From Bacillota bacterium (lineage in GTDB: Bacteria > Bacillota > Bacilli > Paenibacillales > Paenibacillaceae): a DNA stretch of 20,322 bases. The notes under the pieces were generated by a model. It made no database searches. It saw only the letters and a program-made list of their open reading frames with translations, and was not told where the DNA came from. Made by a program: the position numbers and the translations under genes. How positions within the stretch are numbered: the stretch's first letter is position 1; the number at the start of each line of letters is the position of its first letter. Below, piece by piece: positions 14,259 through 20,322 of this stretch. The DNA lies in the NCBI GenBank assembly GCA_023433615.1, contig JAEZCJ010000096.1:1-20322 (forward strand), read 5' to 3'.

Positions 14259-14285
14259 GCAGAACATTGTTCTATAATGTAGAAC
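14259..14285 (+). promoter_or_regulatory. Promoter and IclR-type operator of the pentonate operon
   Basis: GCAGAACATTGTTCTATAAT (14259-14278) contains AGAAC-ATT-GTTCT (14261-14273), whose final T is the first base of the -10 TATAAT (14273-14278). A third half-site, AGAAC, follows at 14281-14285, near the expected transcription start. No -35 hexamer is evident 17 bases upstream. The site nearly copies the one before the IclR gene at 13183-13202. The transcript leader would be about 25 bases, containing GGGGAGGGG as ribosome binding site. Confidence 0.65.
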
Positions 14286-14309
14286 AACTATAGGGGAGGG
14301 GAAACGATT

Positions 14310-15203
14310 ATGCGTATTTTTCGTTATTTGGAGGATTCACGCACTTATCTAGGCGTCTTGTTGGAGGATGGCACCGCTTATCGGCTGAACGCGCCGGACT
14401 TGATGACGCTGGTGGGCGAAGCCCGCAAGGCAGGCGCTTCGACCGCGGCTTACGTTCAGTCGCTCCTCTCGGAGCTCGCTCCGATCCAGGCGGCGCCTGA
14501 GTCGCTGGCGCTCTTGACGCCCGTGGATGCGCCTGAAGTGTGGGCGGCCGGCGTGACGTATCAGAAGAGCCGCGAGGCTCGCAATTACGAGGCGACGGCA
14601 GGCAAGCTGGATGCGAGCACGTTCTATGACAAAGTCTATGATGCGGAGCGTCCGGAATTGTTCATGAAATCGACCTCGGCCCGTACGGTCGGACCAGGCG
14701 AGCAGGTGGGCCTGCGGAGCGATTCGACGTGGCAGGTGCCTGAGGCGGAGCTCGGTCTCGTGCTGGATCGTACAGGCGCGATCATCGGCTATACGGCGGG
14801 CAATGACATGAGCTGCCGCGATATCGAGGGCGAGAACCCGCTCTATCTGCCGCAAGCGAAAATCTGGCGAAACTCCTGCGCGATCGGGCCTTACGTCCGG
14901 CTGGCGGAGACGGTAGCGGACCCGTACGATCTGAAGATCTCTTGCCGCATCTACCGGGACGGCGCGAAGGTGGTCGACGAATCGGGCAGCACCGGGCAGT
15001 TGAAGCGGAGGCTGGAAGAGCTCGCAGGCTTCTTGAAGCGCGATAATGAGCTGTACGACGGCACGGTGCTGCTGACGGGCACGTGCTTGGTGCCGCCGAA
15101 CCAATTCACGCTGGCGTCCGGCGACCGGATCGAGATCGAGATTGCAAGCATCGGCACGTTGGTGAATACGGCAGCCTATGCGCATGAGCTGGAGCAGGCG
15201 TAA
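14310..15203 (+). CDS. FAH-family 2-keto-3-deoxy-pentonate dehydratase (KdaD/XylX type)
   Basis: The 297-residue protein of the fumarylacetoacetate hydrolase fold likely dehydrates 2-keto-3-deoxy-D-xylonate (identical to 2-keto-3-deoxy-D-arabinonate) to alpha-ketoglutarate semialdehyde. The divalent metal site is visible: Glu145-x-Glu147 (VPEAELGLVL) and Asp166 (AGNDMSCRDIEG). Upstream WAAGVTYQKSREAR and the late LLTGTCLVPP and SGDRIEIEIASIGTLVN segments match the Sulfolobus KdaD / proteobacterial XylX group rather than hydrolases. ATG 14310 follows GGGGAGGGG (14293-14301). It is first in an operon with the semialdehyde dehydrogenase 37 bases later, which uses its product. This neighbourhood is the main reason for choosing dehydratase over other FAH activities. 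It is cytoplasmic, with no signal peptide. Confidence 0.88.
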   Translation: MRIFRYLEDSRTYLGVLLEDGTAYRLNAPDLMTLVGEARKAGASTAAYVQSLLSELAPIQAAPESLALLTPVDAPEVWAAGVTYQKSREARNYEATAGKLDASTFYDKVYDAERPELFMKSTSARTVGPGEQVGLRSDSTWQVPEAELGLVLDRTGAIIGYTAGNDMSCRDIEGENPLYLPQAKIWRNSCAIGPYVRLAETVADPYDLKISCRIYRDGAKVVDESGSTGQLKRRLEELAGFLKRDNELYDGTVLLTGTCLVPPNQFTLASGDRIEIEIASIGTLVNTAAYAHELEQA

Positions 15204-15240
15204 CGAGCCTATCGAAGGAATTGAAGGAGGAGAATGGATC

Positions 15241-16716
15241 ATGGCAGCAGTTCAAGAGAATCAAGAGAAGGTATTGATCGATAATTATATCGGCGGCGAG
15301 TGGAAGGCACCGGCGTCGGGCGAGCGCATGCCGAGCCTTAATCCGGCGAAGCGGGGCGAGGTCGTAGCAATGGCGGCGGCTTCGAGCACGGCGGATCTGG
15401 ACGCGGCGGTGCAGGCAGCCGAATCGGCTAGGATCGCTTGGCGCAAGCTGACAGGCGCGCAGCGCGGCGCGATGCTGTTCAAGGCGGCGGACCTGCTGGA
15501 GAGCCGCATGGACACCGTCGGCCGGGCGATGACCCGCGAGATGGGCAAGACGCTGGGCGAGGCGAAGGGCGAGACGGCGCGCGGCGCCGCGATTCTGCGC
15601 TACTATGCAGGCGAAGGCATGCGCCCGATCGGCGACGTCATTCCGTCGACCGACGCGGAAGCGCTTATGTTCACGACGCGCGCGCCGCTTGGCGTCGTCG
15701 GCGTCATCTCGCCGTGGAACTTCCCGGTGGCCATTCCGATCTGGAAGATGGCCCCCGCGCTTATCTACGGCAATACCGTCGTATGGAAGCCGGCGGTCGA
15801 GACCGCATTGACGGCATCGCTAGTCATGCAATGCCTGCATGACGCCGGATTCCCGGCAGGCGTGGCGAATATGGTGCTGGGCGACGGCGCGGTGATCGGT
15901 TCGGGCATCGCGGCGCATCCGGGCATCAACGGCGTCACGTTCACGGGCTCGAATCGCGTAGGCAAGCAGGTCGGCCAGGCCGCGCTGGCGCGCGGAGCGA
16001 AATATCAGCTGGAGATGGGCGGCAAGAATCCGATCATCGTAGCGGCGGATGCGGATCTCGATCTCGCGGTCGACGCGACGATCAGCGGCGGACTGCGCTC
16101 GACCGGCCAGAAATGCACGGCGACCAGCCGCGTCATCGTGGAGAGCGGCGTCTATGAAGCGTTCAAGGAGAAGCTGCTCGCGAAGGTCAAGGCGCTGCGT
16201 GTCGGCGACGGCATGGACGCCGAGACCTGGCTCGGGCCTTGTGCCAGCGGCAAGCAGTACGAGACGGTCATGGGCTACATCAATAAGGGAATCGAAGAGG
16301 GCGCGGAGCTGCTGATCGGCGGGAAACAGCCGGAGGATCCGGCGCTGGCCGAGGGCTATTATGTCACGCCTGCCGTGTTCGAGAAGGTGACGCCGGCGAT
16401 GACGATCGCGCGCGAGGAGATTTTCGGCCCGGTGCTGGCGCTCATCGAGGCCCGCGACATGGCAGAGGCGATCGCGCTCGCGAACGACACGGAGTACGGC
16501 CTCAGCGCTTCGCTCTATACGCGCAACCTTGGCAGCGCGCTGTCGTTCATTCAGGAGACGGATGCCGGACTCGTGCGGGTCAATGCGGAGACGGCAGGCG
16601 TAGAGCTGCAGGCGCCGTTCGGCGGCATGAAGGGCTCCAGCTCCCATTCGCGCGAGCAGGGACAGGCCGCGATCGAATTCTATACATCTGTGAAAACCGT
16701 GTTCGTGAAGCCGTAA
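15241..16716 (+). CDS. Alpha-ketoglutarate semialdehyde (2,5-dioxovalerate) dehydrogenase
   Basis: The 491-residue NAD(P)-dependent aldehyde dehydrogenase starts at ATG 15241, with AAGGAGG at 15224-15230; an in-frame upstream ATG (15178) lies within the previous gene. Catalytic residues are in place: Asn160 (SPWNFPVAIP), Glu258 (LEMGGKNP) and Cys292 (GQKCTATS), with the cofactor loop FTGSNRVGKQVG and the late EEIFGPVL motif. The sequence style matches alpha-ketoglutarate-semialdehyde dehydrogenases, which oxidise the last intermediate of non-phosphorylating pentose breakdown to 2-oxoglutarate, feeding the TCA cycle. The preceding gene would make this substrate and the following gene starts the route from xylonate. 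Other small aldehydes are possible substrates, but the operon makes this one most likely. Confidence 0.9.
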   Translation: MAAVQENQEKVLIDNYIGGEWKAPASGERMPSLNPAKRGEVVAMAAASSTADLDAAVQAAESARIAWRKLTGAQRGAMLFKAADLLESRMDTVGRAMTREMGKTLGEAKGETARGAAILRYYAGEGMRPIGDVIPSTDAEALMFTTRAPLGVVGVISPWNFPVAIPIWKMAPALIYGNTVVWKPAVETALTASLVMQCLHDAGFPAGVANMVLGDGAVIGSGIAAHPGINGVTFTGSNRVGKQVGQAALARGAKYQLEMGGKNPIIVAADADLDLAVDATISGGLRSTGQKCTATSRVIVESGVYEAFKEKLLAKVKALRVGDGMDAETWLGPCASGKQYETVMGYINKGIEEGAELLIGGKQPEDPALAEGYYVTPAVFEKVTPAMTIAREEIFGPVLALIEARDMAEAIALANDTEYGLSASLYTRNLGSALSFIQETDAGLVRVNAETAGVELQAPFGGMKGSSSHSREQGQAAIEFYTSVKTVFVKP

Positions 16717-16735
16717 CCGGGAGGGGAAACGCGGG

Positions 16736-18763
16736 ATGAATGAACGGATCAGGAACGTAATGGGGAAGGACGACGAAGCGTACTTCCAAGTCGAGACGCA
16801 CGCGGCGGGTCCGACCGGCTCGCTGCCGCTGACGCCGGAGATGCTCTTGAACGCGCCGAGCGGCGACCTGTTCGGGTGGAGCCAGAACGTCGGGATGGGC
16901 TGGAAGCCGGAGCGGCTGAAGGGCCGGGAGGTGCTCATTCTCGGCACGCAGGGCGGCATCCGCAATGAGGACGGCACGCCTGCTGCGCTGGGCTACCATA
17001 CCGGACATTGGGAGATCGGCCTCTTGATGAAAGCGGCGGCCGAGGAAATTACGGGAGCGGGCAACATTCCGTTCGCGGGCTATGTCAGCGACCCGTGCGA
17101 CGGCCGTTCGCAGGGCACGTCCGGCATGTTCGATTCGCTCCCCTATCGCAACGATGCTGCGATCGTCATGCGGCGGCTCATCCGCTCGCTGCCGACGCGC
17201 GCGGCAGTCGTCGGCGTGGCCACTTGCGACAAAGGCCTGCCGGCGATGATGCTGGCGCTGGCCGGCATGAAGAACCTGCCCGGCGTCATCGTGCCGGGCG
17301 GCGTGACGCTCCCGCCTACGCAAGGCGAGGACGCGGGCAAGATCCAGACGATCGGCGCGCGGTATGCCAACGGCGAGCTGTCGCTGGAGGAAGCGGCCGA
17401 CCTCGGCTGCCGCGCGTGCGCGACGCCGGGCGGCGGCTGCCAGTTCCTCGGCACGGCCGGGACCGCGCAGGTCGTCGCGGAAGCATTGGGGCTGACCGTG
17501 CCGCATGCGGCGCTTGCGCCGTCCGGCCAGCCGGTATGGACCGAGATGGCGCGCCAATCCGCGCGCGCGGCGATGGCGCTCGCGGCCGGCGGCCTGACAA
17601 TGAAGGAGCTGCTCACCGACGCCTCCATCAAGAACGCGATGGTGATCCATGCGGCGTTCGGCGGCTCGACGAACCTGCTCTTGCATATCCCGGCAATCGC
17701 GGCCGCCGCCGGTCTTGCCGTGCCGGACGTTGCCGATTGGGCGGCAGTTAACCGCGCCGTGCCGCGGCTCGTCAGCGTGCTGCCGAACGGACCGATTCCG
17801 CATCCGACCGTTCGCCTGTTCCTCGCCGGCGGGGTGCCGGAGGTCATGCTCCATCTTCGCAAGCTCGGCGTCCTGGACGAATCCGTCTTGACGGCGACTG
17901 GCGTTACGCTGGGCGAGAACCTGGACTGGTGGGAGACGTCCGAGCGGCGGCAGCGCATGCGGGCTTACCTTGCGGAGCAGGAAGGCATCGACCCGGATAC
18001 GGTCATCTACAGCCCGGAACGGGCGAAGGCGGCCGGGCTGGCTCCGACCGTCACGTTCCCGACCGGCAATCTCGCGCCGGAGGGCTCCGTGATCAAGTCG
18101 ACGGCCATCGATCCGTCCGTATTGGACGAAGCCGGCGTGTTCCGGCATGTCGGCCGGGTGAAGGTGTTCACGACCGAGCGCGCGGCGATTCGCGCGATCA
18201 AGACCGGGGGCATCGAAGCCGGCGACATCCTGGCGCTGATCGGCCGCGGGCCTTCGGGCACCGGCATGGAAGAGACTTACCAGCTGACCTCGGCGCTGAA
18301 GCATCTGTCCTACGGCAAGCAGGTATCGCTCTTGACCGACGCGCGCTTCTCCGGCGTCTCGACCGGCGCCTGCATCGGCCATGTCGGACCGGAGGCGCTG
18401 GCCGGCGGTCCTGTCGGCCTCCTGCGCGACGGCGACTGGGTCGACATTCGGATCGATACCCGGCAGCTCGAGGGCAGCATTCACATGGTCGGCTGCGGCG
18501 ACTCGCCGGAGACGCCGGAAGCAGGCGCGGCCGTGCTTGCCGCGCGCACGCCGCATCCCGGCTTGGCGGAGGACCCGGACCTGCCGGACGATACCCGGCT
18601 GTGGGCGGCGCTGCAAGCCGCCAGCGGCGGCACGTGGAAGGGCTGCGTCTACGACACAGACCGCATCATCCGGACGCTCGAAGCGGGCATGCGCGCGCTG
18701 GCGGCAGAGGAAGCGGGCGGGGCGGCTGACAATGTCATGAGGACGGGGGAACGCGAAGCATGA
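16736..18763 (+). CDS. IlvD/Edd-family D-xylonate (pentonate) dehydratase, YjhG/YagF type
   Basis: The 675-residue protein is close in length to E. coli YjhG/YagF (655) and longer than ordinary dihydroxy-acid dehydratase. It would convert D-xylonate to 2-keto-3-deoxy-D-xylonate. Iron-sulfur ligand candidates are Cys121 (SDPCDGRSQG), Cys164 (VATCDKGLP) and Cys235 (GGGCQFLGT). The catalytic C-terminal region includes GRGPSGTGMEETYQLTSAL and LLTDARFSGVSTGACIGHVG. ATG 16736 follows GGGAGGGGA, and the 13 bases GGGAGGGGAAACG there are identical to the leader of the first operon gene. It starts 19 bases after the dehydrogenase stop and overlaps the next gene by 4 bases. The C-terminal tail (about 640-675) is alanine-rich and variable. 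L-arabinonate is an alternative substrate; the xylosidase next door favours xylonate. Confidence 0.93.
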   Translation: MNERIRNVMGKDDEAYFQVETHAAGPTGSLPLTPEMLLNAPSGDLFGWSQNVGMGWKPERLKGREVLILGTQGGIRNEDGTPAALGYHTGHWEIGLLMKAAAEEITGAGNIPFAGYVSDPCDGRSQGTSGMFDSLPYRNDAAIVMRRLIRSLPTRAAVVGVATCDKGLPAMMLALAGMKNLPGVIVPGGVTLPPTQGEDAGKIQTIGARYANGELSLEEAADLGCRACATPGGGCQFLGTAGTAQVVAEALGLTVPHAALAPSGQPVWTEMARQSARAAMALAAGGLTMKELLTDASIKNAMVIHAAFGGSTNLLLHIPAIAAAAGLAVPDVADWAAVNRAVPRLVSVLPNGPIPHPTVRLFLAGGVPEVMLHLRKLGVLDESVLTATGVTLGENLDWWETSERRQRMRAYLAEQEGIDPDTVIYSPERAKAAGLAPTVTFPTGNLAPEGSVIKSTAIDPSVLDEAGVFRHVGRVKVFTTERAAIRAIKTGGIEAGDILALIGRGPSGTGMEETYQLTSALKHLSYGKQVSLLTDARFSGVSTGACIGHVGPEALAGGPVGLLRDGDWVDIRIDTRQLEGSIHMVGCGDSPETPEAGAAVLAARTPHPGLAEDPDLPDDTRLWAALQAASGGTWKGCVYDTDRIIRTLEAGMRALAAEEAGGAADNVMRTGEREA

Positions 18764-20322
18764 ATACGAATGCCAATACCAACACGAATTCGAATCGGAT
18801 CGTGAACCCCATCCTGAACGGCTTCAATCCGGACCCGTCCATCATACGCGTCGGCGACGACTACTATATCGCCACGTCCACGTTCGAATGGTTCCCGGGC
18901 GTGCAGATCCATCATTCCCGCGACCTGCGGAATTGGCGGCTGCTCACGCATCCGCTGACGCGGCGAAGCCAGCTCGACATGCTCGGCAATCCGAATTCCG
19001 GCGGCATCTGGGCGCCTTGCCTCAGCTACAGCGACGGGACGTACTACCTGATCTATACCGACGTGAAGAGCCATATCGGGCCGTTCAAGGATACGCATAA
19101 CTACCTCGTGACCGCGACGGACATCACGGGTCCGTGGTCAGACCCTGTCTTCTTGAACAGCAGCGGCTTCGACCCGTCGCTGTTCCATGACGAGGACGGC
19201 CGCAAGTGGCTGGTCAACTTGGTGTGGGATCATCGGAAGGGCCGCAATAAATTCGGCGGCATTCTGATCCAGGAGTACGATGCACAGGAACGGAAGCTGG
19301 TCGGACCGATCCGGAACATTTTCGGCGGTACGCCGCTGGGACTGACCGAGGGACCGCATCTGTATCGGCGAGGGGAGTACTATTACCTGCTGACCGCTGA
19401 GGGCGGGACCCGCTGGAATCATGCGGTGACAATCGCGCGGTCGGAGTCGCTCTTCGGGCCGTACGAGGTCGATCCGGCGAATCCGATGCTGACGTCCAAG
19501 GACAACCCCGAGCTGCCGCTGCAGCGGGCCGGCCACGGCGACCTGGTGGAGACGCAGTCCGGCGAATGGTACATGGTTCATCTGTGCGGCAGACCGCTCG
19601 CTTCGTCGCGCACCTGCAATCTGGGCAGGGAGACCGCGATCCAGAAGGTCGAGTGGACCTCTGACGGCTGGCTGCGGTTGGCGGGCGGAGGCAATGCGCC
19701 GCAGCTGGAGGTAGAAGCGCCGGCGGGCCTCGCGGAGCAGCCGTTCGACGAGCATGCGCATGGCGTCGGCGTAGATCACTTTGACGAGCCGGCGCTCGGC
19801 ATCCATCTGAACACGCTGCGGGAGCCGGCGGACGAGGCGTGGCTGTCGCTGCGCGAGCGGCCGGGTTATCTGCGCCTCTTCGGCAGGGACTCCTTCTCTT
19901 CGGCGCACGGCCAGAGTCTGGTCGCGCGCAGGCAGCAAGCGTTCGCCGCCGAGGCGGAGACGGTCGTGGCATTCGAGCCTGACACCCATCAGCAGATGGC
20001 CGGACTGGTGTACTACTACAATGCGAAGAATTGGTATTACCTGCGGATCAGCCGCGATGAGACGATTGGCAAGAGCCTGACGATCATGACGAGCGACCAG
20101 GGACAGTACGACGAGCCGCTGGAGCGGGAAGTGAGCGTGGACGGCTGGGAGCGGGTGTATTTGAAGCTGACGCTGGATCATGAGCGCGCGCAGTTCCACT
20201 ATTCCGCCGACGGCGCTGCATGGACGGCGATCGGGCCTGTGCTGGATGCCGGACGGATGTCCGACGAGCACGTGGAGACGAAGCGCGGCGGCGTCTTGCT
20301 CGACCAAGGCTTCACCGGCGCG
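18760..20322 (+). CDS. xynB: GH43 beta-xylosidase (XynB type, subfamily 11-like), 3' end outside window
   Basis: The frame is open to the window edge: 521 codons, with probably only some 20 missing (Geobacillus XynB3 has 535 residues). It starts with ATGA overlapping the dehydratase stop, with ACGGGGGA just upstream. Catalytic residues are Asp25 (FNPDPSIIRVGDDYY), Asp138 (GFDPSLF) and Glu197 (TEGPHLY). Their spacings of 113 and 59 residues equal those of XynB3 (Asp15, Asp128, Glu187). The propeller covers about residues 15-320 and a C-terminal beta-sandwich follows. The enzyme would release xylose from short xylo-oligosaccharides in the cytoplasm, as there is no signal peptide. The first 12 residues are an odd Asn/Thr-rich run (MNTNANTNTNSN). 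Some relatives also cleave arabinofuranosides. Confidence 0.93.
   Translation, partial: MNTNANTNTNSNRIVNPILNGFNPDPSIIRVGDDYYIATSTFEWFPGVQIHHSRDLRNWRLLTHPLTRRSQLDMLGNPNSGGIWAPCLSYSDGTYYLIYTDVKSHIGPFKDTHNYLVTATDITGPWSDPVFLNSSGFDPSLFHDEDGRKWLVNLVWDHRKGRNKFGGILIQEYDAQERKLVGPIRNIFGGTPLGLTEGPHLYRRGEYYYLLTAEGGTRWNHAVTIARSESLFGPYEVDPANPMLTSKDNPELPLQRAGHGDLVETQSGEWYMVHLCGRPLASSRTCNLGRETAIQKVEWTSDGWLRLAGGGNAPQLEVEAPAGLAEQPFDEHAHGVGVDHFDEPALGIHLNTLREPADEAWLSLRERPGYLRLFGRDSFSSAHGQSLVARRQQAFAAEAETVVAFEPDTHQQMAGLVYYYNAKNWYYLRISRDETIGKSLTIMTSDQGQYDEPLEREVSVDGWERVYLKLTLDHERAQFHYSADGAAWTAIGPVLDAGRMSDEHVETKRGGVLLDQGFTGA

Noticed and set aside
15820..16977. 385-codon minus-strand frame spanning the aldehyde dehydrogenase/dehydratase boundary
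   Set aside because: It is antisense to two well-supported genes and the product is low-complexity Arg-rich.
16580..18616. 678-codon open frame on the minus strand
   Set aside because: It lies wholly opposite the dehydratase gene, whose motifs, iron-sulfur cysteines and ribosome binding site are clear. The translation is Arg/Ala-rich and shows no family motif, typical of antisense frames in GC-rich DNA.
19138..20307. 389-codon open frame on the minus strand
   Set aside because: It is opposite the beta-xylosidase, whose catalytic spacing matches characterised enzymes exactly.

Overview
The window looks like a chromosomal segment of a Gram-positive saccharolytic bacterium of the Paenibacillus/Cohnella type. 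This is inferred from strong purine-rich Shine-Dalgarno sites, GTG/TTG starts, an RplY/Ctc-type L25, a YtiB-like carbonic anhydrase, many AraC-type regulators beside glycoside hydrolases and intergenic repeats. The GC-rich genes alternate with AT-richer intergenic stretches. No tRNA, rRNA, CRISPR array or intact transposase gene was seen.

Layout. (1) 1-1980: the last codons of an unidentified gene, then a tandem-domain GH43 glycosidase closed by a strong terminator. (2) 2021-3370, minus strand: ribosomal protein L25/Ctc and a beta-class carbonic anhydrase. (3) 3538-5375: an AraC-type regulator divergent from a phytanoyl-CoA-dioxygenase-family oxygenase, with a 21-bp-spaced direct repeat between them. 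(4) 5376-5672: a structured, AT-richer non-coding stretch. (5) 5673-7356, minus strand: a second AraC-type regulator followed by a SAM methyltransferase. (6) 7483-11284: a 208-bp MITE-like repeat, a GH127 beta-L-arabinofuranosidase, an FAD-dependent oxidoreductase and a tiny coupled ORF. (7) 11302-12999, minus strand: a chemoreceptor. (8) 13232-20322: an IclR-type regulator, a second copy of the 208-bp repeat, then a tight four-gene operon.

That operon encodes an FAH-family 2-keto-3-deoxy-pentonate dehydratase, an alpha-ketoglutarate-semialdehyde dehydrogenase, a YjhG/YagF-type pentonate (xylonate) dehydratase and a GH43 beta-xylosidase that runs off the window. The first three are the enzymes needed to take D-xylonate to 2-oxoglutarate without phosphorylation (the lower Weimberg route). 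The beta-xylosidase would release the xylose. The sugar dehydrogenase and lactonase that would precede these steps are not in the window.

The glycosidases (two-domain GH43, GH127, GH43 xylosidase) lack visible signal peptides, so they probably act in the cytoplasm on imported arabinan/arabinoxylan fragments. No transporter is present here. The most useful new observations are: a shared palindrome, AGAAC-N3-GTTCT, at the same place relative to a -10 box in front of both the IclR gene and the catabolic operon; and two 208-bp inverted-repeat-bounded elements whose internal modules are in swapped order while a hairpin is conserved by compensatory change.
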